DNA from: JBBITI01 sp963735055
GTDB lineage: Bacteria; Chloroflexota; Dehalococcoidia; Dehalococcoidales; UBA2162
NCBI GenBank assembly: GCA_963735055.1
Contig: CAVTJN010000010.1
Coordinates: forward strand, 1 to 64,000
Length of the DNA stretch: 64,000 nucleotides
Direction of reading: 5' to 3'
A program made the position numbers and the translations under genes. Each line of letters starts with the position of its first letter. Positions within the stretch are counted from its first letter, which is position 1. This document shows, one piece after another, positions 15,106-23,764 of the stretch. Below the pieces are notes generated by a model, which was not told the origin of the DNA, did not search any database, and saw only the letters and a list, made by a program, of their open reading frames with translations.

Positions 15106-17746
15106 TTTGTGCCTCCTGGGGCGATAGTGTCCGAACGGTCCGTGCTAACCCGCCCAGCATCCTCATGACGTCAGACAGACCGGAAAGCCGGCGGACCGTT
15201 CCCCGGCCGGCCTTCGCTATGCTCTTGATGAACGCGTCATCCGTCTCGTTGGTGCCGGCGATGTAGATCACCGACACACGGACTCCCGCGGCCGCCGCCC
15301 GGTTTGTTTCAAGTAACGCCGCGTCTTCGGTCAGGTCGCGTCCCTTCACTGGCAAGAGCCGGGCAAAGGCTCTTGCTGACACGGCGCTGGCCTGTCCGTC
15401 ACTGATGAGAACAATGTGCTTCCGGTTCCGGTTATGGGCTAGAAGGAGCAGGTCTCTTGCCGACTTGATGCCGTCGCCGATATTGGTATTGCCCCGCGGC
15501 GTCAGACCGGCGATCCCGTCGAATAGCGAGTCCTTGTCCTTTCCGGTTAACGGGACTGCCGTCTGGCCGCAGTCATTGAAAGCGACCACCCCCGCCCGGT
15601 TGCCATCCCGAAAAGCGGCCTCGACGAGACCGGCCGCGGCCAGCCGGGCGCAGACCAGCTTCTGACGGAACCCCATCGAACCGCTGATGTCGATGCAGAA
15701 TACGATGTCGACCGGGGGATTGCGGCGTTCCTTCAGAAACACGCGCAGGTCAGCGCTCGTCACGTCCGAGAGTCCCTTCTGCTTTCGGGCAGTCTCCCGG
15801 AGCGTGTGGCGGACTGATATATCACGGAAGGTGTCCCCGGGCGTGTACCTTCGAACCTCGTGTGTCCGGAAGTGGGTGAAATCTGACCCTCCATCGGACG
15901 AGTTCGGAGGACTGTGTCTGGTCGCTGCACCGTCCATCAAGTACCTTAGGAGACTGTCGAGGGCGAATCCCGTCAGCGTGAATTCGCTGGCGTCGCCGGT
16001 CGCCTTCAGGACCTGCTGCTGCTGCAGGTCATCAATCAGCCATTTCAGGGCGTGATAGTCCTGCTTCAAGGGGCTCACATTCTGTCCCTCACAGGTCCCC
16101 TTAACGTGGTAGTATACGCGCATCCGGCTGAGGCTGACTTCGCTGTTCCACTGCCCATCCTGGGCATCCATCATCTCGATAATCGTGCTCGCCAGTTCCC
16201 GGTCTGACATGCCCAGTTGCGCTCCGGTCGCCCTTTCAAGTCTGGCCATGAGCCCGGCTCTGTGCCGTTCGTATTCGCCAGGTGATATTTTGCCGTCCCG
16301 CAGTTGGTTGTCCAGATCGCCGATCAAGCGCATTACGGCCTTCTTCACTGCGGAGTACTGGTCTCGCCGGGCGTCCCGGGGCAAGTCCAGTTCACGATTG
16401 CGGCCGGGGGTCTTGGTGTCCCCCGGCACGTCCGGCACCACCGCAAATGATCCCGTACCGTCGCGCTCCATGTCCTGCCGCCGCTGAACCGGTTTCATTT
16501 CGTCCGTGCTTGTCATGATATCGCCTGCGGACAGACCTTCGGAGCTGTTTTGGGACTCTGCGTCGTCCTCGGGTGAAAAGCGGATTCCGTACAGTACTTC
16601 TTTGGCGATATCGCTGATCAGGGCAGCGGTGCTGTCCCGCTGTCTGACCGATATTCGCGGCGGCAGGGCGATCATGGCCGCCTTCAACACGTTCTCCCGA
16701 GTCAGCCCGCCGTTCAGACTGGAAAGACCATGCAGGAGTTCGTCGAAAGCGATTGACCCCCTGACGCTGGCGCCACGCCCGATGTCCCGGTGCTGCCGGG
16801 TGCGTCCTGAAATCTGAGTGATGAGACTCACCGCTTCCGATTCCGATAGCAATTGCTTGGAAAGGGCCCTGACTGATCTTCCGAACTCGACCCGGAACCG
16901 CTCCTGAGCCCCGGTGGTTCCCCCTGGACTCTCTTCGCAATTCTCGTCCGGCGCCTCCAGGCACTGTCCGACGATGAATGACTGGCTGCACTCGGGATCG
17001 AATTCTGCCGGCTCGTAGAGATCACCCCCGGCGCCCCGGCGGAACGCAGCGGTGACTTGTTCCAATCCCTCCCGGTGTACAGGGTCAACAATGGTCAGAA
17101 GACGTACTTTCCGGCCCAGGACGGCAGAATAGCGGGCAATATCGACAATCCGGCTCGCGATGTAGCGGGCGTCGTCGGATGCCGTGCTCTGGCGGCCGCC
17201 CAGCGGCGGGCTCAGCGGCAACAGTGGAATTCGCCTCAGCCAGCTCTCGAGTAGTGTGTTGGTGCCGGCGTTCTCCGGATGGAACCGGCCATTGAATCGG
17301 GCCTCCACGGAAGGGCCAAATATGATCTCGAACTGGGCGGGCACTCCAACGGCACACGCCATGCTGAATGCGTAGGGGATATGTGCGCCCAATTCCGCCG
17401 GCGAACAGCCCAGGCCGATTACGTCCGGCCGCGACTCGGCAATGACACTCGCCAGGTACTCGCCGGGGCATTGGTCGTAGAGCGGGAGTGACACCATGGT
17501 GACGTCCAATGCCGCGGCCAGTGCCGCGCCCTCGAGGGGCTGATTACCGTCTGATGGTGCGGCCGGGGCCGAGCTGACGCCGGTTCGTTCAAGCAGAATT
17601 CCAGGATCAGGCAGACTCAGCGCAGCGTCAAACTGGCCGACCACCGGGATGGGGCAGCCGCCCAGCGCCTGGCAATAGACGTCGGCAAAGGCGGACACAT
17701 CACCTCCGTTCACGATGGCGCGCCGCAGATCGCCGATGGTTATCAA
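15038..17746 (-). CDS. Large VWA-domain protein, partner of the MoxR ATPase
   Basis: A 902-residue protein. The C-terminal VWA domain starts near residue 670 and carries the MIDAS motif DISGSMG plus a TPRGNTNIGDG loop. A helical block around residues 310-370 (GASVRGSIAFDELLHG, LKAAMIALPPRI) resembles the ChlI/ChlD lid region. The first 280 residues match nothing I recognise, although a B12-binding-like or DUF5682-like alpha/beta fold is imaginable. No signal peptide or membrane segment is seen, so it is cytoplasmic. It is transcribed just before and overlaps the MoxR gene. Cobalt/magnesium chelatase D-like activity is possible but no chelatase H subunit is nearby. Confidence 0.75.
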   Translation of the reverse strand: MITIGDLRRAIVNGGDVSAFADVYCQALGGCPIPVVGQFDAALSLPDPGILLERTGVSSAPAAPSDGNQPLEGAALAAALDVTMVSLPLYDQCPGEYLASVIAESRPDVIGLGCSPAELGAHIPYAFSMACAVGVPAQFEIIFGPSVEARFNGRFHPENAGTNTLLESWLRRIPLLPLSPPLGGRQSTASDDARYIASRIVDIARYSAVLGRKVRLLTIVDPVHREGLEQVTAAFRRGAGGDLYEPAEFDPECSQSFIVGQCLEAPDENCEESPGGTTGAQERFRVEFGRSVRALSKQLLSESEAVSLITQISGRTRQHRDIGRGASVRGSIAFDELLHGLSSLNGGLTRENVLKAAMIALPPRISVRQRDSTAALISDIAKEVLYGIRFSPEDDAESQNSSEGLSAGDIMTSTDEMKPVQRRQDMERDGTGSFAVVPDVPGDTKTPGRNRELDLPRDARRDQYSAVKKAVMRLIGDLDNQLRDGKISPGEYERHRAGLMARLERATGAQLGMSDRELASTIIEMMDAQDGQWNSEVSLSRMRVYYHVKGTCEGQNVSPLKQDYHALKWLIDDLQQQQVLKATGDASEFTLTGFALDSLLRYLMDGAATRHSPPNSSDGGSDFTHFRTHEVRRYTPGDTFRDISVRHTLRETARKQKGLSDVTSADLRVFLKERRNPPVDIVFCIDISGSMGFRQKLVCARLAAAGLVEAAFRDGNRAGVVAFNDCGQTAVPLTGKDKDSLFDGIAGLTPRGNTNIGDGIKSARDLLLLAHNRNRKHIVLISDGQASAVSARAFARLLPVKGRDLTEDAALLETNRAAAAGVRVSVIYIAGTNETDDAFIKSIAKAGRGTVRRLSGLSDVMRMLGGLARTVRTLSPQEAQIGVTRGVTPVDPEPGPPEDRPA

Positions 17747-17773
17747 TTTAAGCCCACCCCATACCCGACCTTA

Positions 17774-18661
17774 TCAGGCCGGGAAACCGACCCCGGGTAC
17801 CAGTAGCTTCAAACGGTAGATACTGGTCTGGGCCGTTATGTACAACGTCTTCCAGTCGGCGTCGCCCCAGGCAAGATTCGCCGGTACTTCCGGCATCAGC
17901 ACGCGCCCCAGATGCTTCCCGTCGGAGTTGGCGATCCATATCCCCCCCGGTCCAGTGCAGTAGACGTTCCCCTCCCGGTCCACTTTCATGCCGTCCGGCC
18001 TCCCCGCCTCGGGCCCCTTCAGTTCGGTAAAGATCCGCCCCCGGGCGATGCTGCCGTCGGGACTGACATCGAAAGCCCGGATGTGGCCGCGCTCGGTGTC
18101 GTTCACGTAGAGCGCCGTCTCGTCGGGAGAAAAAGCCAGCCCGTTCGGCCGGTCAAAATCGTCGGCTAGCAAGACCAACTCTCCGTCCGGTGCCCTTCGG
18201 TACACGCCGTTGAAGGACAGTTCTTTCCACTTGGCAGGATTACCCAGGCCGTAGGGCGGGTCGGTAAAGTAGACGCTGCCGTCCGACCGCACGACCACAT
18301 CATTGGGACTGTTGAGGCGCTTGCCCTGGTATCGCTCGGCGATGACAGATGCTGTGCCGTCGACCTCGGTGCGGGTGACCCGCCGGCCGCTGTGCTCGCA
18401 GGTGATGAGCCGTCCGCTCCGGTCGAGGGTCTGGCCGTTGGAGTTGCCGCTCGGAGTGCGGAAGGTGGTCACCTCGGGACCTTCGTGGCGCATCGTCAGC
18501 CGGACGATGCGGTTGCGGGGTATGTCGCTGAAGAGCAGATAGTTGCCGCACCACACGGGGCCCTCGGTGAAACCGAATCCGCCGGCCACCCTTTCCAATG
18601 ACGGTCTTTCGGGAACGACCCTGCTGATTCCACCGTCGAAGCCCTCGATTCTGACTTCCAC
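17774..18661 (-). CDS. SMP-30/gluconolactonase/LRE-family protein
   Basis: About 295 residues forming a six-bladed propeller-type enzyme, probably a lactonase acting on a sugar lactone or similar ester. Family blocks seen: GFTEGPVW with the metal-ligand glutamate, LNSPNDVVVRSDGSVYFTDPPYG, RPNGLAFSPDE and GRPDGMKVDREGNVY. I chose GTG 18661 because GGGAGG lies eight bases upstream; the frame is open to 18703. It lies 28 bases after the VWA gene's start on the same strand, upstream in transcription order. Substrate unknown. Confidence 0.85.
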   Translation of the reverse strand: MEVRIEGFDGGISRVVPERPSLERVAGGFGFTEGPVWCGNYLLFSDIPRNRIVRLTMRHEGPEVTTFRTPSGNSNGQTLDRSGRLITCEHSGRRVTRTEVDGTASVIAERYQGKRLNSPNDVVVRSDGSVYFTDPPYGLGNPAKWKELSFNGVYRRAPDGELVLLADDFDRPNGLAFSPDETALYVNDTERGHIRAFDVSPDGSIARGRIFTELKGPEAGRPDGMKVDREGNVYCTGPGGIWIANSDGKHLGRVLMPEVPANLAWGDADWKTLYITAQTSIYRLKLLVPGVGFPA

Positions 18662-18771
18662 GTCTGACACCTCCCGGGGCGGGCTGCGGCTTTGGGCCGC
18701 CAACTCAATCTGGGCTCACCGTCAAGGAAAACGGTAAAAGGGTGGACAGATCAACTCAGATAATTGCCGGG

Positions 18772-19839
18772 CTACTTCCCCTTCTTCGGCGGGGCCATCG
18801 TCTGGGCCAATTCTTCAAAAAGCTCCCGTTGCCGCTTGGTCAACGATTCCGGGGTGACGACCCGCAGGTGGACGCGCTCATCACCGCGGCCCCCGGCCCG
18901 AAGGTGGGCGATGCCCTTGTTCTTCAGACGGAAGAGAGCGCCGGACTGGCTCCCCGCAGGAATCTTCAGCTTGGTCGGTCCCTCGAGCGTCGGCACCTCA
19001 ACCTCGTCTCCCAACGCGGCCTGGACGACGTTCACCGGCAATTCGAACAGCAGATCGTCCCCTTCCCGGCCGAACAACTCGTGCTCCCTCACCGCGAGGT
19101 CACAATACACATCACCGGACGGGCCACCCCTCACCCCCGCCTCACCCTCGCCGCTCAGCTTAATTCGCGAACCGTCGTCAACCCCGGCCGGGATCTTTAC
19201 CATCAGGGTACGTTGATGGCGCTCACGGCCGGCCCCTCTGCACTGCGGGCAGGGCTCGGTGATGACCTTGCCTTGGCCGCGACAGCGGGCACAGGGAGCC
19301 ACGTTGGCGAACCGCCCGAAGATACTCTGGTGCACCCGGCGCACTTGCCCGGTGCCATTGCACTCGGCGCACCGGGTAGGCTGGGTGCCCGCCTTGCTAC
19401 CCGAACCGCCACAAGCCGAGCAGTGCTCCGTGCGGCTGATCCGTAGTTCCTTCTCCGCCCCAAAAGCCGCTTCTTCGAGAGTGATCACAATGCGGTGGAG
19501 GAGGTCGGCGCCACGCTGCGGGGCTTGCCGCGTCGACGCGTTGGTGCCACCGAAGAAGGCTTCGAAGATGTCACCAAAGCCACCCATGTCAAAACCATCG
19601 AAACCCTGCCCCGACCCGCCCCGATTATGCCCGAATTGATCATAAGAGGCTCTCTTCTGGGGGTCGGAAAGCACCTCATAGGCTTCGTTCAGCTCTTTGA
19701 ACTTGTCCTCGGCGCCGGGTTCCCCGTTTTTATCCGGATGATACTTGAACGCAAGGGTACGGAAAGCCTTCTTGATCTCGTCTTCATTGGCGTTCCGTCC
19801 CACGCCCATCACTTCGTAGTAGTCGCGTTTTTCTGCCAT
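18772..19839 (-). CDS. dnaJ: Chaperone protein DnaJ
   Basis: A 355-residue type I J-protein that stimulates DnaK ATPase. J domain with HPD at residues 34-36, a glycine/phenylalanine-rich linker (about 70-100), and four CxxCxGxG-like zinc repeats (HCSACGGSG, RCAECNGTG, PCARCRGQG, PCPQCRGAG) around 133-190. C-terminal substrate domains follow. It lies downstream of dnaK after a hairpin and has its own -10-like TATAAT near 19875, so partial independent expression is likely. Confidence 0.95.
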   Translation of the reverse strand: MAEKRDYYEVMGVGRNANEDEIKKAFRTLAFKYHPDKNGEPGAEDKFKELNEAYEVLSDPQKRASYDQFGHNRGGSGQGFDGFDMGGFGDIFEAFFGGTNASTRQAPQRGADLLHRIVITLEEAAFGAEKELRISRTEHCSACGGSGSKAGTQPTRCAECNGTGQVRRVHQSIFGRFANVAPCARCRGQGKVITEPCPQCRGAGRERHQRTLMVKIPAGVDDGSRIKLSGEGEAGVRGGPSGDVYCDLAVREHELFGREGDDLLFELPVNVVQAALGDEVEVPTLEGPTKLKIPAGSQSGALFRLKNKGIAHLRAGGRGDERVHLRVVTPESLTKRQRELFEELAQTMAPPKKGK

Positions 19840-19931
19840 AGCCAGCCTAAGTCTGCAATTTACCCATAAACACTCATTATACCAGACACAAAAGTCCGAT
19901 TCATCCTGCCGTTGTCATTCCGGTCCAAACG

Positions 19932-19954
19932 AAAGAGGGGCTTTCGCCCCTCTT
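19932..19954 (-). terminator. Hairpin between dnaK and dnaJ
   Basis: On the minus strand, AAGAGGGGC-GAAA-GCCCCTCTT, a perfect nine-pair stem with a GAAA tetraloop followed by TCGTTT. The short U-tract suggests a partial terminator or an mRNA-stabilising hairpin after dnaK. Confidence 0.6.
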
Positions 19955-19982
19955 CTATCCGGTGATCATTGGCCCCGGGACG

Positions 19983-21893
19983 CTAGACTTCCCGGAACTC
20001 CCCTTCTACGGTGCCTTCACCGCCCTTTCCCGGTGGCGGGGGTGGCGGCGGGGGTTGCTGTCCGCCAGGTGGGGGCTGCTGGCCGTAGACTGCCGAGCCC
20101 ACCTTCTGCATCGCGGCGTTCAGGTCCTCGGTTGCCTGCCGGATCGAACTCACATCTGTGCCCTGCAGCGCAGTACGGACCGTCTTAATCTTGCCTTCGA
20201 TCTCCTGGTTAAGATCGGCCGGCACCTTGTCCTTATTGTCACGCAGTGTCTTCTCAGCGGTATAGGCCAGGGTATCGGCCTGGTTCCGCGTCTCAACTTC
20301 ATCCTTCCGCTTGGTATCTTCAGCCGCGTGGACGTCAGCTTCACGCTTCATCTTCTCCACCTCGTCCTTGGACAGACCACTGGACGCGGTGATGGTGATC
20401 TTCTGCTCCTTGCCCGTGCCCTTGTCAACCGCCCGGACGCTCAGGATGCCGTTTGCATCAATGTCGAAGGTGACTTCAACTTGAGGGATTCCTCGCGGCG
20501 CAGGTAGAATACCGTCGAGCATGAATCTACCCAGCGTTCGGTTATCCGTTGCCATCGGTCGTTCGCCCTGCAGAACGTGAATCTCCACTCCCGGCTGGTT
20601 GTCGGCCGCAGTGCTGAACACCTGGCTCTTCGAGGTCGGAATCGTGGTATTACGCGGGATCAATGGAGTGGCCACTCCGCCCAGTGTCTCAATACCGAGG
20701 GTCAGCGGCGTAACGTCGAGCAGGAGGACATCCTTGACCTCGCCCCGCAACACCCCTGCCTGAATGGCCGCGCCGATGGCCACCACTTCGTCCGGGTTCA
20801 CGCTCTTGTTCGGCTCTTTTCCAAAGAACTGCTTTACCTTCTGCTGCACCAGCGGCATCCGCGTCTGGCCGCCTACCAGAATGACCTCGTCAACCTGGGC
20901 CGTGGTCTTGCCTGCGTCCTGAACGGCCTGCCGGCATGGTCCCAGCGTCTTTTCCACCAGGTCCATTACCAGTTGTTCCAGCTTCGAACGCGTCAAGGTG
21001 TAAGTCAGGTGCTTTGGCCCGCTGGCATCGGCCGTGATGAACGGCAAATTGATCTCGGTCTGCTGCACGGTGGACAGTTCGATCTTCGCCTTCTCGGCAG
21101 CTTCCTTAATGCGCTGAAGGGCCATCCGGTCGTTGCGGAGGTCGATGCCCTGGTCTTTCTTGAACTCATCGCATACCCAGTCCATCAGCTTCTGGTCGAA
21201 GTCGTCCCCGCCGAGATGGGTATCGCCGCTGGTCGACTTTACCAGGAAGGTGCCCTCCCCAAGTTCAAGTACCGATACGTCGAAAGTACCTCCGCCGAGG
21301 TCGTAGACGATGATGGTTTCCTCTTTCTTCTTGTCTAGTCCGTAGGCCAGGGCGGCGGCGGTCGGCTCGTTGATTATCCTCAGCACGTTCAGACCAGCGA
21401 TGGCGCCCGCGTCCTTGGTGGCCTGTCGCTGCGCGTCGTTGAAGTAGGCGGGAACCGTAATTACGGCGTCCGTTACCTTCTCCCCAAGGTATGCCTCGGC
21501 GTCAGTCTTCAACTTCTGAAGTATCATTGCCGATATCTCGGGCGGGCTGTACTCTTTGCCCCCCATTGCCACCCGGACCTCGTTGTTCGGGCCCTTGACG
21601 ACCTTGTACGTCTTGCGACGCGCGTCCTCTTCGACTGGTAGCTCCCTACCGGCCGGCTCGCCCCACTTGCGTCCCATGAACCGCTTGATGCTGTAGATCG
21701 TGTTGTCCGGGTTCACGATAGCCTGCCGGCGGGCCAGTTGACCCACCAAACGCTCCCCGCTCTTGCTGATCGCGACCACCGACGGGAAGAGGTTCCCGCC
21801 TTCGGACGAGGCGATGACTTTCGGTTCGCCCCCTTCCATAATTGCTATTTCGCTGAAAGTAGTCCCGAGATCAATTCCTACGGCTCTGCCCAT
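19983..21893 (-). CDS. dnaK: Chaperone protein DnaK (Hsp70)
   Basis: A 636-residue Hsp70. The N-terminus GRAVGIDLGTTFSEIAIMEGG holds the first phosphate loop. NEPTAAALAYG, DLGGGTFDVSVLE and VGGQTRMP are ATPase signatures, and DVTPLTLGIETLGG marks the substrate domain. The tail is unusual for DnaK in ending with a glycine/proline/glutamine-rich stretch (about residues 605-625) before EGEFREV, in place of EEVDxxxK-type ends. AGGAGG precedes the ATG by nine bases. Transcribed in the hrcA-grpE-dnaK order. Confidence 0.97.
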   Translation of the reverse strand: MGRAVGIDLGTTFSEIAIMEGGEPKVIASSEGGNLFPSVVAISKSGERLVGQLARRQAIVNPDNTIYSIKRFMGRKWGEPAGRELPVEEDARRKTYKVVKGPNNEVRVAMGGKEYSPPEISAMILQKLKTDAEAYLGEKVTDAVITVPAYFNDAQRQATKDAGAIAGLNVLRIINEPTAAALAYGLDKKKEETIIVYDLGGGTFDVSVLELGEGTFLVKSTSGDTHLGGDDFDQKLMDWVCDEFKKDQGIDLRNDRMALQRIKEAAEKAKIELSTVQQTEINLPFITADASGPKHLTYTLTRSKLEQLVMDLVEKTLGPCRQAVQDAGKTTAQVDEVILVGGQTRMPLVQQKVKQFFGKEPNKSVNPDEVVAIGAAIQAGVLRGEVKDVLLLDVTPLTLGIETLGGVATPLIPRNTTIPTSKSQVFSTAADNQPGVEIHVLQGERPMATDNRTLGRFMLDGILPAPRGIPQVEVTFDIDANGILSVRAVDKGTGKEQKITITASSGLSKDEVEKMKREADVHAAEDTKRKDEVETRNQADTLAYTAEKTLRDNKDKVPADLNQEIEGKIKTVRTALQGTDVSSIRQATEDLNAAMQKVGSAVYGQQPPPGGQQPPPPPPPPGKGGEGTVEGEFREV

Positions 21894-21955
21894 AATGCAA
21901 TCCTCCTAAAATAAAGGCCGGTTAGTGTTATCGAATACCCGCGGCGCACCCGGTT

Positions 21956-22492
21956 TTATCCGGATTCCTCTTCCCCGGTGCCCACAATGACTTTGCTTGG
22001 CCTCACCACTTTGTCGAGGAACCGGTATCCTTTCTCTGCCTCTTGCAGGACGATTCCTTCCTTTCCCGGCGCCTCCCTGACCGCTTCATGAACCCGCGGA
22101 TCAAACGGCTCGCCAACGGCATCGATCGCCGACAGCCCCGCCGCTTCCAGGATGGTCCGGAGCTTACGGCTGATGAGCTTCACTCCATCAACCCAGGCAT
22201 CGCCCGAAAGCTCCCGGGGAAGTGAAGCCACGGCCCGTTCGAAATCATCCAACACCGGCAGTATCCGCAGGATCAGGTTCACGTTGGCGTACTTGACGCT
22301 CTCTTCTCTCTCCTGCTCAACCCTTCGCTTGTAGTTAGTGAAATCGGCCTGGGCTCGCTGCCAGCCGGCCATGGCCGCTTCCGCCTTGGCCTTCTGATCG
22401 TCCAATTCCTTATTGAGTGACGCTGATTCCTCAGCCGCCTTTTCGTCCTGTCCGTCCCCGTCGAGGACGTCCTTACTCTTCTTCTCGGCCAT
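21956..22492 (-). CDS. grpE: Nucleotide exchange factor GrpE
   Basis: About 178 residues from ATG 22492, which has AGGAAG five bases upstream and yields the usual MAEKKSKD... acidic start; the frame is open to 22543. A charged coiled-coil region (about 25-90) leads into ILRILPVLDDFERAV and the beta domain with GEPFDPRVHEAV, the family hallmarks. It exchanges ADP on DnaK, encoded next. It lies just downstream of hrcA in the same heat-shock operon. Confidence 0.93.
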   Translation of the reverse strand: MAEKKSKDVLDGDGQDEKAAEESASLNKELDDQKAKAEAAMAGWQRAQADFTNYKRRVEQEREESVKYANVNLILRILPVLDDFERAVASLPRELSGDAWVDGVKLISRKLRTILEAAGLSAIDAVGEPFDPRVHEAVREAPGKEGIVLQEAEKGYRFLDKVVRPSKVIVGTGEEESG

Positions 22493-22555
22493 TCTTTCTT
22501 CCTGGTATTGGATCTTGATGGTTCGTTGGGAACCTCGGCTCATGTCTCCTGGAGT

Positions 22556-23614
22556 CTAGTTGCCGTCGTCCCGGCGGCGATTCGCCAGCTGCGATCCACC
22601 GACGTAAAGCTCATCGACGAAGTGGTTCAGCACCGAAGTCAAGAAGCTGACGGTGGCTATTGCCCGGGCATACGGCATCCTTGTCGGGCCGATCACCCCT
22701 ATTGTCCCCGATGCCTGCCGGGGCGTGCCATAGCGACCGAGAACCACGCTGTATTCGTGAAAAGGTTCAGCGTGGTTTTCTCTGCCGATGATGACCTGCA
22801 CCTTGCCGCCGGTGAATTCGGGCGGCACGATGTCTCTCAGCAGGCTGCCGCCCTCTATCAGTTCCATCAGCGAGAGGGCGAGGCGCCGATTATTGACAAA
22901 TTCCGGCTGACTGAACAGGAAATGGAGCCCATCCAGATAGGGCTCGGAATTCTCAGCTTCATCCTCGGCATCGATCATCTTCAGAAGATAGTCCGTTACC
23001 TTGTGCTCCACCGGTGTCAGCTGCCCCTTCAGCATGCTGATTTCCTGCGCCGCCAACCCGGAGTAAAGGGCACTGAGTCGGGTGGCGACAACCGTCAGGC
23101 TGTCTTGAGACATCACTTCGTCTATCGACACTATCTGCTGCCTTACTCTCGCCCCGTTCAGAACCAGCACCACCAGCACCTGGGTGTCCTGCAGACTGAC
23201 CAATTCGAGGTGCTTGAAGTAGCAGGAGGGCGTCTTCGGCGCGGACACTACCGCCGTGTTCCGGACCTTTCCGGCGAGAAGCGACGCTGCCAGATTGAGC
23301 CATTCGTCCAACTCGCCTTCGGCATGACTGAATAGACTGCTCAACTGCTCCTGTTCGGCCAGCGGGAGGTGGGCCTCGCCGATGGTCTCGACATAGTAGC
23401 GGTAGCCCTTATCGGTCGGGATACTCCCCGCGGATGTATGGGGCCGGAGGATATACCCCTCCCCTTCCAGGTGAGCCATCTCATTACGCACGGTAGCAGA
23501 ACTGACACCCAGATCGGGGTCAATGATGATACTCTGCGAAGGAACCGGCTTGGCCCGGCTGAAGTATTGACTAATGATATTCTCGAGTATCTTCTGCTGT
23601 CTCGGAGAAAGCAT
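22556..23614 (-). CDS. hrcA: Heat-inducible transcription repressor HrcA
   Basis: A 352-residue repressor. The N-terminal winged helix reads VSSATVRNEMAHLEGEGYI, the HrcA recognition-helix region, followed by HTSAGSIPTDKGYRYYV. A GAF-like middle and a C-terminal domain with IGVIGPTRMPYARAI complete the family. It binds the CIRCE element located 14 bases before its own start, so the operon is autoregulated. First gene of hrcA-grpE-dnaK. Confidence 0.95.
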   Translation of the reverse strand: MLSPRQQKILENIISQYFSRAKPVPSQSIIIDPDLGVSSATVRNEMAHLEGEGYILRPHTSAGSIPTDKGYRYYVETIGEAHLPLAEQEQLSSLFSHAEGELDEWLNLAASLLAGKVRNTAVVSAPKTPSCYFKHLELVSLQDTQVLVVLVLNGARVRQQIVSIDEVMSQDSLTVVATRLSALYSGLAAQEISMLKGQLTPVEHKVTDYLLKMIDAEDEAENSEPYLDGLHFLFSQPEFVNNRRLALSLMELIEGGSLLRDIVPPEFTGGKVQVIIGRENHAEPFHEYSVVLGRYGTPRQASGTIGVIGPTRMPYARAIATVSFLTSVLNHFVDELYVGGSQLANRRRDDGN

Positions 23615-23627
23615 TCGGGCGCTCCAG

Positions 23628-23654
23628 TTAGCACTCTCAGGCTTTGATTGCTAA
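23628..23654. promoter_or_regulatory. CIRCE operator (HrcA-binding site)
   Basis: TTAGCACTC-N9-GATTGCTAA, one mismatch from the consensus TTAGCACTC-N9-GAGTGCTAA. It lies between the hrcA promoter and start codon. Confidence 0.93.
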
Positions 23655-23658
23655 TACC

Positions 23659-23687
23659 ATTTTGCCATTTTGCCGGCAGGTTGTCAA
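23659..23687 (-). promoter_or_regulatory. hrcA promoter
   Basis: On the minus strand, perfect -35 TTGACA (23682-23687), a 17-base spacer and a weak -10 CAAAAT. The predicted start falls in the CIRCE element, which fits repression by HrcA. Confidence 0.55.
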
Positions 23688-23764
23688 GGGTTGCTGACTG
23701 CCTTCCAGCGAGCCGACCGTTATGATATATTCTATGATTGTAGCATCGTGGAAGGGTTCCGGTT

